Assembly (NCBI GenBank): GCA_963734955.1
Contig: CAVTJO010000007.1
Location: 310,001 to 374,000 of the forward strand
Length of the DNA stretch: 64,000 nt
Direction of reading: 5' to 3'
Source of the DNA: UBA11986 sp963734955
Lineage (GTDB): Bacteria; Bacteroidota; Ignavibacteria; UBA10030; UBA6906
The translations under genes were made by a program, and so were the position numbers. Numbering within the stretch: the stretch's first letter is position 1; each line of letters starts with the position of its first letter. Positions 1 to 7,774 of the stretch are shown here, piece after piece. The notes below the pieces were generated by a model. The model was given only the letters and a program-made list of their open reading frames with translations, searched no databases and was not told where the DNA came from.

Positions 1-176
1 ACCTCGGTGAACGATCCTGCATGCATTCTGCAGAAGTACTACCCGCTAGCGAGTTTCTGCGCATCGAATGGCACGCTGTAGTTCCCGACTTCCCGGTTCC
101 TGTCCACGAGAAGCACGACCTGCTGTCCGAAGCTGTTGAACACCTCCGGTTTAAGCAAGGAGGCGTTTGAATTCAC
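1..176 (-). pseudogene. Relic of a T9SS C-terminal sorting domain
   Basis: Reading the minus strand from about 176 gives a stretch resembling the end of a type IX secretion sorting domain: VFNSFGQQVVLLVD, then NYSVPFDAQKLASG, a TAG stop at 41-39, and in the same frame YFCRMHAGSFTE running off the window. In intact domains the Gly-Val-Tyr-Phe motif is continuous, so the stop replaces or displaces one residue. No start or upstream domains are present, because a stop lies just before position 176. This is therefore a stranded gene tail next to sdhB, not a working gene. It could be the remains of a larger surface-protein gene lost by deletion. Confidence 0.55.
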
Positions 177-191
177 GGAAAGTCAATTACC

Positions 192-932
192 CTAGTCGAC
201 CGTTGCACGCAAATACTCTCGGTTCAGCCGTGCAATGTGAGCAACTGAGATTTCTTTGGGGCATTCAGCTTCGCACGCATAGGTGTTGGAGCACGCTCCG
301 AAGCCTTCCGCGTCCATCTGCGCAAGCATCGCCTCGACGCGTGATACTCTTTCCGCGTCTCCCTGTGGAAGAAGAGCAAGTTGCGAGACCTTCGCAGAAA
401 CGAACAGCATCGCCGAGCCGTTCTTGCACGCCGCTACGCACGCCCCGCAGCCAATGCAGGCGGCAGCGTCCATTGCCTCATCGGCAATGGGCTTTGCAAT
501 GGGGATGGCGTTTCCATCCGGTGCGCCACCGGTTTTCACCGAGATGAAACCCCCGGCCTGCATAATCCGGTCGAACGCAGTGCGATCGACAACGAGATCC
601 TTGATCACGGGAAACGGTTTTGCCCGCCACGGCTCAAGGACAATATGTTCTCCATCCCTGAAGACACGCATGCGAAGTTCGCATGTTGCCACCCCCTGAT
701 GCGGTCCATGTGCGCGTCCGTTCACCATCAGGCCGCAACTCCCGCAGATTCCCTCCCGGCAATCATGGTCGAATTCAATCGGATCTTCACCGCTCTTCGC
801 GAGATGCTGGTTCAGGATATCCAGCATCTCCAGGATTGAAGCCTCAGCCGGGATGTCACGCACGGTGTACGTCATGAACGCTCCTTGAGCGTTTCGGTTT
901 TTCTGCCTCCATACCTCAAGCGTAAAGTTCAT
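192..932 (-). CDS. sdhB: Succinate dehydrogenase/fumarate reductase iron-sulfur subunit
   Basis: Iron-sulfur subunit of complex II, passing electrons from the flavoprotein to the membrane quinone site. With the ATG at 932 the protein has 246 residues. The [2Fe-2S] ligands are C58, C63, C66 and C84. C159, C162, C165 and C169 (CIGCGACVAAC) and C214, C220 and C224 provide the [4Fe-4S] and [3Fe-4S] ligands. The frame is open upstream to 1025, but this start is chosen because its ATG overlaps the sdhA stop by one base (TAATG), a standard translational coupling. Last gene of sdhCAB. Sequence alone cannot decide between succinate oxidation and fumarate reduction. Confidence 0.95.
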   Translation of the reverse strand: MNFTLEVWRQKNRNAQGAFMTYTVRDIPAEASILEMLDILNQHLAKSGEDPIEFDHDCREGICGSCGLMVNGRAHGPHQGVATCELRMRVFRDGEHIVLEPWRAKPFPVIKDLVVDRTAFDRIMQAGGFISVKTGGAPDGNAIPIAKPIADEAMDAAACIGCGACVAACKNGSAMLFVSAKVSQLALLPQGDAERVSRVEAMLAQMDAEGFGACSNTYACEAECPKEISVAHIARLNREYLRATVD

Positions 933-2845
933 TACTTGTAACTCCTCTGGGAAGGTTTTACGTACTCGAACTCGAGCGGTTCCTTGTGAAGTTTTGGACT
1001 CTTGCCGACACCGGCGAACTCCCATGCTGCGACATACGCAAACTTGTCATCGTTGCGCTTGGCTTCGCCCTCGTCGGTCTGGTATTCCTCGCGGAAATGA
1101 CCACCGCATGATTCTTCGCGGTGCAACGCGTCGCGTGCTATCAGTTCCCCCAGTTCCAGAAAGTCTGCTACACGCGACGCCCGCTCAAGCTCATTGTTCA
1201 AGCTGTCTTCAGTTCCCACCACTTTCACATCCTTCCAGAATTCGTCGCGCAACTGCCCGACCGCATCGATTGCCTTTTTCAATCCCGCCTTGTTCCTCCC
1301 CATCCCCACGTTGTCCCACAGGATCTTGCCGAGTGCGCGATGGAATTCGTCCACGGTTCTCTTGCCATTGATGGACATGAGCGTCTTGATTTGCAGCCGG
1401 ATGGCATTCTCTGATTCGGTAAACTCGCTCGCATTGGCGTCCACTTGCTCAAAGTTCGTGCCTGCGAGGTAGTCACCGATGGTATAGGGCAGAACAAAGT
1501 AGCCGTCGGCAAGACCTTGCATGAGCGCGCTTGCACCAAGACGGTTTGCCCCGTGGTCCGAGAAATTCGCCTCACCGATAACATACAAGCCGGGAACAGT
1601 GCTCATCAGATTGTAATCCACCCACAATCCACCCATGGTATAATGGATTGCAGGATAGATGCGCATAGGTGTCTTGTAGGGATCTTCCGCCGAGATCTCA
1701 TGGTACATGTCGAAGAGGTTGCCATACTTCTCCTCGATTTTGCCCTTGCCGAGGCGCTTGATTGCATCGGCGAAATCGAGATAGACAGCGAGCTTCGTCG
1801 GTCCCACACCATACCCGTTGTCGCACATCTCCTTTGCCCTCCGGCTTGCAACATCGCGCGGCACAAGATTGCCGAACGAAGGATAGAGCCGCTCGAGGTA
1901 GTAGTCGCGCTCATTCTCCGGGACGTCCTCCGGACGCCGGGTATCGCCCTTCTTCTTTGGCACCCATATGCGACCATCATTGCGAAGGCTTTCGCTCATG
2001 AGGGTCAACTTCGACTGATATTCGCCGCCCTGCGGAATGCATGTGGGATGGATCTGTGTGAAGCATGGATTACCGAAGAACGCACCCTTCTTGTGAGCCC
2101 GCCAGATAGCCGTGGCGTTGCTTGCCTTTGCCATTGTGGAAAGATAAAAAGTATTGCCATATCCTCCGGTAGCGAGAACCACCGCGTGCCCGGAGATCCG
2201 CTCGATTTTTCCCGTCGTCAGCTCACGGACAATGATGCCGCGCGCTTTCCCATTTACAACGACCAGATCAAGCATTTCCCTTCGATCATAGAACTTGATA
2301 TTACCCTGGCCGATCTGCCGGCTGAGAGCCGAGTAGGCGCCCAACAACAATTGTTGGCCCGTTTGTCCGCGGGCGTAGAATGTTCGCGACACCTGGGCAC
2401 CGCCAAACGAGCGATTATCCAGCAACCCGCCGTATTCACGCGCAAACGGTACTCCCTGCGCCACACACTGGTCAATAATATTTCCGCTGACCTGCGCAAG
2501 GCGGTAGACATTTGCCTCGCGCGCTCTATAGTCGCCTCCTTTCACGGTATCATAGAACAAGCGCCAGATGCTGTCGCCATCGTTGGAGTAGTTCTTTGGA
2601 GCGTTGATGCCACCCTGTGCAGCAATGCTGTGGGCGCGGCGCGGGGATTCGTGATAACACAATGCAGTCACGTTGAAACCAAGTTCAGCAAGTGACGCGG
2701 CCGCCGATGCGCCGGCGAGGCCGGTTCCCACGACGATAATGTGATACTTTCGCTTGTTGGAAGGATTGACAAGTTTCAGATTGAAACGATGTGAATCCCA
2801 CTTCTTTTCAATGGGACCGGCGGGTATTTTCGAGTCTAATGTCAT
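932..2845 (-). CDS. sdhA: Succinate dehydrogenase/fumarate reductase flavoprotein subunit
   Basis: Catalytic FAD subunit of complex II, 637 residues. A Rossmann FAD site (GTGLAGASAAA, residues 40-50) is followed by the HSIAAQGG motif, where H72 is the expected covalent FAD attachment residue. The PRDVASR motif carries the active-site arginine, and HYTMGGLWVDY is typical of the family. Length and the lysine-rich N-terminal extension fit the type B enzymes (Bacillus, Wolinella, Bacteroides) better than the E. coli type. It lies 14 bases after sdhC and overlaps sdhB by one base, so the three are one transcription unit. Acts at the cytoplasmic face of the inner membrane. Confidence 0.96.
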   Translation of the reverse strand: MTLDSKIPAGPIEKKWDSHRFNLKLVNPSNKRKYHIIVVGTGLAGASAAASLAELGFNVTALCYHESPRRAHSIAAQGGINAPKNYSNDGDSIWRLFYDTVKGGDYRAREANVYRLAQVSGNIIDQCVAQGVPFAREYGGLLDNRSFGGAQVSRTFYARGQTGQQLLLGAYSALSRQIGQGNIKFYDRREMLDLVVVNGKARGIIVRELTTGKIERISGHAVVLATGGYGNTFYLSTMAKASNATAIWRAHKKGAFFGNPCFTQIHPTCIPQGGEYQSKLTLMSESLRNDGRIWVPKKKGDTRRPEDVPENERDYYLERLYPSFGNLVPRDVASRRAKEMCDNGYGVGPTKLAVYLDFADAIKRLGKGKIEEKYGNLFDMYHEISAEDPYKTPMRIYPAIHYTMGGLWVDYNLMSTVPGLYVIGEANFSDHGANRLGASALMQGLADGYFVLPYTIGDYLAGTNFEQVDANASEFTESENAIRLQIKTLMSINGKRTVDEFHRALGKILWDNVGMGRNKAGLKKAIDAVGQLRDEFWKDVKVVGTEDSLNNELERASRVADFLELGELIARDALHREESCGGHFREEYQTDEGEAKRNDDKFAYVAAWEFAGVGKSPKLHKEPLEFEYVKPSQRSYK

Positions 2846-2859
2846 GTGCGAGTTCCCGG

Positions 2860-3513
2860 TTAGTGAGCCAATAGAAAATACAGCGGCATGGCGGCAAAGC
2901 AGACAGGAATGATGAGCCAGAAGAGGATGCCGACGATGTCGATAAGGCGCTGGTACCGTGTGTTGCGCAAGCCAAGGGTCTGGAACGCGGACTGGAATCC
3001 ATGCTTCAGATGATATGCGAGAAACACCAGGGCGATAAGATAAAAGATGTCGTAGAGTGGGTTCTTGAACGCTTCGGCCACCCGCTCATACATTGGTCTG
3101 CCATCCGGGAAGAAGCGTGACTGCACAAAGAACGTATTGACATGGATGACAAGAAACGCTGCGACGAACAGCCCTGTCCAAAAGGCGATGCGTGATGTAA
3201 GTGTGCTGCTGTCGGAAGCCCGGTTCACCTTGTACGGTTGCGGACGGACAGAGCGATTCGTGAGCCACAACCACACGCCGACGAACGCATGAAGGAGAAA
3301 GCCTGCAAACAGAACAATCTCCAGCGGTCGCAGCAACGGATATGTCGCCATGAACTCGGCGTAGGTATCGAACGTGACACCCCCATCCTGCTTGAAGAGG
3401 AAGAGGTTAATATAGAGGTGGACAATAAGGAAGCTGAACAGGAAGAAGCCTGTCAGCGACATGAGAATCTTTCTGCCGACCGACGAAGTAAGGAACGCTG
3501 TCGTTTTGCTCAT
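2860..3513 (-). CDS. sdhC: Type B succinate dehydrogenase cytochrome b subunit
   Basis: Membrane anchor of complex II, 217 residues with five hydrophobic segments, the expected single-subunit diheme arrangement of type B enzymes (no sdhD is present). Histidines suitable as heme ligands lie inside or at the edges of the helices (FLIVHLYIN, FLLHAFVGVW, FLVIHVNTF, FLAYHLKHG). It is first in the sdhCAB operon, and a good promoter lies about 100 bases upstream. The ATG at 3513 places the first predicted helix (ILMSLTGFFLFSFLIV) correctly, with a short polar N-terminus. Confidence 0.92.
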   Translation of the reverse strand: MSKTTAFLTSSVGRKILMSLTGFFLFSFLIVHLYINLFLFKQDGGVTFDTYAEFMATYPLLRPLEIVLFAGFLLHAFVGVWLWLTNRSVRPQPYKVNRASDSSTLTSRIAFWTGLFVAAFLVIHVNTFFVQSRFFPDGRPMYERVAEAFKNPLYDIFYLIALVFLAYHLKHGFQSAFQTLGLRNTRYQRLIDIVGILFWLIIPVCFAAMPLYFLLAH

Positions 3514-3611
3514 GGATATTCTTTCAACAATATGATGAACGTGCAGAGACGAAAGAACACTGGTAAGGGAGTCGAAGGCGCGGAGAGAGGTGCTCCTTAC
3601 ACACGGGAATC

Positions 3612-3640
3612 AATCTAACAAACTATTCGTACTATTTCAA
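3612..3640 (-). promoter_or_regulatory. Predicted promoter of sdhCAB
   Basis: On the minus strand TTGAAA and TAGATT are separated by exactly 17 bases, giving a start about 100 bases upstream of the sdhC ATG. The same -35/17/-10 geometry recurs upstream of uppS, ybaB, rrs and clpC. Confidence 0.5.
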
Positions 3641-3705
3641 CTTCGAAACCAAAAAACAAGCAGAAAGAACAGGGTCGAAATGATCCCCTTCGGAAAATAC
3701 TGTTC

Positions 3706-4584
3706 TCAAGATCTCGGCGCCAGGTCGATGAAGCGCGCCACAGAAATGACGCTGCCTATCAATCCGAGTGCAACACCCGATCCGACGACAGTCAGGTAGA
3801 ATGTCGTGTCCATGTGTACGTATTGAGCAACTTCAGCAAGGAAATACCGGATGGTGTATTCAAGCAGTGTGTAGAGAATTCCCGCCGCGAGAATGCCGCC
3901 GACAAATCCCTGAATGATTCCCTCCAGCAAAAACGGAAGCCGGATAAAGCCCGGCGTGGCGCCGACGAGCTCCATTGTGCGCAGGATGCGTCGCTTCGCG
4001 TAAATGGCCAGGCGGATTGTGTTGGAGACAAGAAAGATTGCAGAGAGGCTGATGAGAAGGCCAAGCCCGAGCGTGATGTTGTGGGCGGTTGCGGTCTTCT
4101 TGTCGATGAATTCAAGCAATGCCTTGCGATAGATGATGCTCTCAATGCCCTTCGTGGCTTTCAGTCTTCCGTACAACTCGTTGGCGCGGGATGCAGAGCG
4201 GTAGCTCTCTTCCAGCGTGATCTTGAGCGATCGCGGAAGGGGATTGAACTCAAGTACGCTCTGGACATCCTCGCCAAACTGTTGCTTGAAGATCTGAGCG
4301 GCGTCTTCCTTCGAAACGTAAACCACGTTCTCCACACCCGACATCTCGGTGACAGTCTTGATGAGATCGGACACTTCGTCGCGTGACATCGGCTCCTGGA
4401 GGAATGCCTCCATCTCCACTTTGTCCCGCAATGTATCGATGAAGCGTGTCGTGTTGATGGTGATGACGGCGAAGATGCCGAGCAGCAGAAGAGAAATACT
4501 GATGGTGACAATCGAAACGAAGGTTGAGAGCTTCGTACGCTTGAAGCCCGAGAAGCTTTCCCTCATTGTGTAGGAGAAACTCAT
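3706..4584 (-). CDS. ftsX: Cell division protein FtsX
   Basis: Permease-like half of the FtsEX complex, which controls septal peptidoglycan hydrolases from the inner membrane. The 292 residues show the family plan: a cytoplasmic N-terminus, helix 1 (about 23-45), a periplasmic domain (about 50-165), then three C-terminal helices, with the conserved segment TMELVGATPGFIRLPFLLEG between the second and third. No ftsE is adjacent. FtsX is instead the last gene of ybaB-recR-lipoprotein-lipoprotein-ftsX, 9 bases after the preceding gene, so the ATPase partner must be encoded elsewhere. Confidence 0.93.
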   Translation of the reverse strand: MSFSYTMRESFSGFKRTKLSTFVSIVTISISLLLLGIFAVITINTTRFIDTLRDKVEMEAFLQEPMSRDEVSDLIKTVTEMSGVENVVYVSKEDAAQIFKQQFGEDVQSVLEFNPLPRSLKITLEESYRSASRANELYGRLKATKGIESIIYRKALLEFIDKKTATAHNITLGLGLLISLSAIFLVSNTIRLAIYAKRRILRTMELVGATPGFIRLPFLLEGIIQGFVGGILAAGILYTLLEYTIRYFLAEVAQYVHMDTTFYLTVVGSGVALGLIGSVISVARFIDLAPRS

Positions 4585-4593
4585 GCAGGAGGC

Positions 4594-5100
4594 TCAGTAA
4601 TTTGATTCATCGCGCCACTTGACGATTCTCAACGGGTCGTTGGCGCGTGCCCGATCAAAGGTAAGGTTCGCGTAACCGTCGACCCGCTCGATGTCGGTGG
4701 GGTTGAACACGATTGTCAGGTTGAAGCCCCGCACGATGTTGATGCTTGTGGAATCCGTTGATGTTGAAACGATGTTGTTCCAGATCAGATCGAGGCGTTG
4801 GACGTTCTGAAATAGCCCGTAGGTGGTCCTCAGCTCTTCGTCCCGTCCCCATGTTACGTCGATACCCTGCTCGTAGTCGCGGTAGACAAAGGTGAAGCTC
4901 GCATCGAGCAGGCTGCCATACAGCGTGGTATCGCGGCTGCTGTACGCCTTTTGAAAGCACTGGAAGACACCATCGACAGTTGAAGGATCGCAGGCTGCCT
5001 GTGCGGGCGAGGTGTCCAGATGAGGCGCAAACGGATTGATGCAGCTGCTGCCGATGACAAGTACCGCAACGGTCAACCATGCGGAGCGCGCGAGTCTCAT
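4594..5100 (-). CDS. Predicted lipoprotein, NTF2-like size and pattern
   Basis: 168 residues of unknown function. An N-terminal signal with a lipobox (VIGSSC, Cys20) predicts lipid anchoring. The mature part has the size and secondary-structure pattern of small NTF2-like proteins (helix segments GVFQCFQKAYSSRD and LYGSLLDASFTFVY, then alternating beta-like strands). The gene starts 3 bases after the stop of the upstream lipoprotein gene, which is of the same type, so the two are likely an ancient duplicate pair expressed with recR and ftsX. No catalytic motif is visible. The NTF2-like assignment is inference from pattern only. Confidence 0.75.
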   Translation of the reverse strand: MRLARSAWLTVAVLVIGSSCINPFAPHLDTSPAQAACDPSTVDGVFQCFQKAYSSRDTTLYGSLLDASFTFVYRDYEQGIDVTWGRDEELRTTYGLFQNVQRLDLIWNNIVSTSTDSTSINIVRGFNLTIVFNPTDIERVDGYANLTFDRARANDPLRIVKWRDESNY

Positions 5101-5103
5101 GGG

Positions 5104-5712
5104 TCAGTTGCTGAACCTCCCCTTGAATGAGCTCCAGGTGATATCGGTGGTGGTTTTGAGATCGATCCAGCGGTAGATCGACCACTGCTGTGTTGAATTG
5201 TCCACGCCGATGGCGAACTGCAAACTCCCGCGTGCCGTTGAAGGGAATCCCGCTTCGGTATGCTGGAAGGTCAACAGGTAGTCGTAACTGTAGACCTCGG
5301 AATCGGCACTGACCGAGGGGGGTGACGTCAGCGTAAGCACCAGACCGGAGAATCCGTTCGGGACGGCTTTGGCAATAAGATTCGTCATATAGTCCCGCTC
5401 CTGAGTAAACGTCCAGGAGTTCAGGATGCTCGGGAACAAGGCGGCTGCGTCCGCGGATGGCACGAAGGTGAAGGGCCGTGCAGATCGCGAAGGGTCGGAA
5501 AAACAGTTGATGTAATTCTGGACATTCTTCTGTTCGATGGAGTTCTGAAGGTTGGTGATAACGGTCTGCGCAGAAGTTGGTGGCAGGTAGCCGGAGCTGG
5601 ACTGTGATGGCTGTTCAGGTTCACGCGGTTCAAATATCGAACATCCCCCCCCCACCAGCACAGGCAGCAACACAGCAACAAACTTCAGATCAGCGACCCC
5701 CGAAATACCCAT
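5104..5712 (-). CDS. Predicted lipoprotein, paralogue-like partner of the next gene
   Basis: 202 residues with a signal peptide ending in a lipobox-like sequence (VLVGGGC). A low-complexity Pro/Ser/Gln linker (about residues 30-45) precedes the globular part. SAQTVITNLQNSIEQKN and YINCFSDPSR parallel the helix-plus-Asp-rich start of the downstream lipoprotein, which suggests common ancestry. It lies 15 bases after recR and 3 bases before its partner. Function is unknown. Position between a DNA repair gene and ftsX suggests only an operon relationship, not a shared role. Confidence 0.75.
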   Translation of the reverse strand: MGISGVADLKFVAVLLPVLVGGGCSIFEPREPEQPSQSSSGYLPPTSAQTVITNLQNSIEQKNVQNYINCFSDPSRSARPFTFVPSADAAALFPSILNSWTFTQERDYMTNLIAKAVPNGFSGLVLTLTSPPSVSADSEVYSYDYLLTFQHTEAGFPSTARGSLQFAIGVDNSTQQWSIYRWIDLKTTTDITWSSFKGRFSN

Positions 5713-5727
5713 TCGCGACCTCTTCCG

Positions 5728-6324
5728 TTATAGTATCACTCGTCCTTCGAGTGCTCTGCTCAACGTTGCCTCATCTGCAAACTCAAGATCTCCACCAACC
5801 GGAAGTCCGCGTGCAATCCTCGTGACTTTCACCCCCAGCGGTTTCAAAAGCTTTGTGAGGTAGATTGTGGTCGCTTCTCCCTCCACATTCGGATTTAACG
5901 CGAGGATCACTTCGATGATGTTGCCGGAAATTCGTTCCAGAAGTTCCTTGACTTTCAAATCCTCCGGCCCAACCCCATCAAGTGGAGAAAGTGCTCCACC
6001 AAGAACATGGTACAGTCCCCGGAAGTCATTGGTTTTCTCCACGGCAATAACGTCGTTCGGTTCCTCCACCACACAGATTGTACTCCCATCCCGTTTCGGA
6101 CTTGAACAGATCGCGCAGGGATCGGTCTCTGTGATGTTCCAACAAATCGAGCAATACCGGATGCGGTCCTTCATGTTGACAAGGGTTCGCGCCATCCTCA
6201 CGACATCCTCGCGAGGTTGCTTCAGGAGGTAGAGTGCAAGGCGTTGCGCTGTCTTCCGTCCAATGCCGGGGAGGTGGGAGAATTCTTCAATGAGCTGCTG
6301 AAGCGCTTCTGACGTGTAGAGCAT
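5728..6324 (-). CDS. recR: Recombination protein RecR
   Basis: RecFOR-pathway protein that loads RecA at gapped DNA, 198 residues (normal length). An N-terminal helix-hairpin-helix (LPGIGRKTAQRLALYLL) is followed by a four-cysteine zinc site (CSICWNITETDPCAIC) and a Toprim domain starting ICVVEEPNDV, with the Walker-like tail in the last third. It follows ybaB by 16 bases, the classic ybaB-recR pair, although dnaX, the usual third member, is not here. Confidence 0.97.
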   Translation of the reverse strand: MLYTSEALQQLIEEFSHLPGIGRKTAQRLALYLLKQPREDVVRMARTLVNMKDRIRYCSICWNITETDPCAICSSPKRDGSTICVVEEPNDVIAVEKTNDFRGLYHVLGGALSPLDGVGPEDLKVKELLERISGNIIEVILALNPNVEGEATTIYLTKLLKPLGVKVTRIARGLPVGGDLEFADEATLSRALEGRVIL

Positions 6325-6340
6325 ATCCTGAACGTGGCTC

Positions 6341-6679
6341 CTACATTCCCGGGAAATTCAGGCCCGGGATATTTGGCAACATTCCGCTGGTGACTCGTGC
6401 CATCTCTTCTTTTGCCATCTTTGCCGCTTCTTCGAGTGCCTTGTTGGTGGCAGCAACGATCAGGTCTTCGAGCATATCGGGATCGTCCGGGTCAACGACT
6501 TCCTTTTCGATCTGTATCTTGACAATTTGCTGCTTGCCGTTCGCCGTCACTTTCACCATGCCACCACCGGATTCGCCGGTAACTGTCTTCAACTCCAGCT
6601 CCTGCTGCACCTGTGCCATCCTCTCTTGGATCTTCTGAAGCTGTTTCATCATACCCATCATGTCAGGGGCAGCGGCCAT
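6341..6679 (-). CDS. ybaB: YbaB/EbfC family nucleoid-associated protein
   Basis: Small DNA-binding protein, 112 residues, usually dimeric and nucleoid-associated. It has the expected N-terminal amphipathic helix (MMKQLQKIQERMAQVQQEL), the central GESGGGMVKVTANGKQQIV beta region and a C-terminal helical region with a glycine/proline-rich tail. First gene of a minus-strand operon with recR. A TTGACT-17-TACATT promoter lies about 50 bases upstream, divergent from the uppS promoter. Confidence 0.93.
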   Translation of the reverse strand: MAAAPDMMGMMKQLQKIQERMAQVQQELELKTVTGESGGGMVKVTANGKQQIVKIQIEKEVVDPDDPDMLEDLIVAATNKALEEAAKMAKEEMARVTSGMLPNIPGLNFPGM

Positions 6680-6728
6680 TGATACCTCAGCTATGACTTT
6701 GTTTACAGATCACGGAATGCTCTCAGCT

Positions 6729-6757
6729 AATGTATCGGTTTGCGTCAGGAAAGTCAA
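6729..6757 (-). promoter_or_regulatory. Predicted promoter of ybaB-recR-ftsX operon
   Basis: Minus strand TTGACT, 17-base spacer, TACATT. The predicted start is about 45 bases upstream of the ybaB ATG. It shares its -35 hexamer with the divergent uppS promoter and with the rRNA promoter. Confidence 0.6.
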
Positions 6758-6823
6758 TTTGCTTTTCCTTCACCCTCCTGCTACTCCGGCTACCACACAA
6801 CCATCGGGTCGATATCGGTTTCC

Positions 6824-6852
6824 TTGACTTTCGTGGAAAATACGGTTAAATT
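6824..6852 (+). promoter_or_regulatory. Predicted promoter of the uppS-bamA-lpx operon
   Basis: TTGACT, 17-base spacer, TAAATT, ending about 57 bases before the uppS start. No other convincing promoter was seen between here and pfkA, so it may drive the whole uppS-pfkA run. Confidence 0.6.
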
Positions 6853-6909
6853 TCTCTGCAATCTTCACACCATCACAACTCGTCTACAGACAACCGGAGT
6901 ATCCAGCCT

Positions 6910-7773
6910 TTGGGAAAAGGTCCTCAGCAAGCGACCGGCGACGACAAGAAAGTGCAGGAGATGCTGCAGAGTACCGGTGAGATTCCCCGCCACATTGCAA
7001 TTATCATGGATGGTAATGGACGCTGGGCAAAGAAGCGTGGGATGCCGCGCATTGCGGGTCACAGCGAAGGCGTGGAGTCCGTGCGCGACACTGTTGAGGC
7101 CTGCGGACAGCTCGGTGTGCAGTTTCTTACCCTCTATGCCTTCTCGACTGAAAACTGGAAGCGTCCGGCCGAGGAAGTCTCGCTTCTCATGCGCCTGCTC
7201 CTCAAGGCTCTGAAGGATGAAACTGATCGCCTCCACCGTAACAACGTACGGCTGCGCGCTATTGGTGACATCGCCTCACTTCCACAGGAGGTTCAGGATG
7301 AGTTGTCTGAAGACATTCAAAAGACCAAGGAGAACACCGGACTCACACTGACTCTTGCTCTCAGCTATAGTGGTCGTTGGGATATTACACAGGGAATCAA
7401 GCGTATTCTTGCTGCTGCGAAGGCCGGGAAGTTATCGGAGTCAGACCTTACAGATACAACGCTGGCAGAGTATCTATCCACCGCCGGCGTTCCAGACCCG
7501 GACCTGTTAATCAGGACAAGTGGCGAATTCCGTATCAGCAACTTCCTTCTCTGGCAGCTCGCGTACAGTGAGATATTCATTACAGAGAAGCACTGGCCGG
7601 CGTTCCGACGTGAGGAGTTGTATTCAGCAATCAGAGACTACCAACGACGGGAACGACGCTTCGGCATGGTGAGCGAACAATTAAAGAACACCGGCAAGGA
7701 ACCCTTCCCTCCAACAACGCCTGATCAGGGTGGAACGTTCGGTCGGTTTCTGCGAAGCGTGACAGGATCGTAA
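6910..7773 (+). CDS. uppS: Undecaprenyl diphosphate synthase
   Basis: Cis-prenyltransferase that makes the C55 lipid carrier for peptidoglycan and surface glycans. The signature MDGNGRWAKKRG carries the catalytic Asp (D34), followed by GHSEG, the FSTENWKRP loop, and the C-terminal RTSGEFRISNFLLWQLAYSE with the substrate-binding Arg and Ser residues. The start used is TTG with GGAG nine bases upstream. An ATG at 6961 has no properly spaced ribosome site. At 287 residues it is slightly longer than E. coli UppS because of extra residues at both ends. First gene of the envelope operon; bamA starts one base after its stop. Confidence 0.95.
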   Translation: MGKGPQQATGDDKKVQEMLQSTGEIPRHIAIIMDGNGRWAKKRGMPRIAGHSEGVESVRDTVEACGQLGVQFLTLYAFSTENWKRPAEEVSLLMRLLLKALKDETDRLHRNNVRLRAIGDIASLPQEVQDELSEDIQKTKENTGLTLTLALSYSGRWDITQGIKRILAAAKAGKLSESDLTDTTLAEYLSTAGVPDPDLLIRTSGEFRISNFLLWQLAYSEIFITEKHWPAFRREELYSAIRDYQRRERRFGMVSEQLKNTGKEPFPPTTPDQGGTFGRFLRSVTGS

Positions 7774-7774
7774 C

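Noticed and set aside
1445..2695. 416-codon plus-strand open frame
   Set aside because: Antisense to sdhA; no family features and no start signals.
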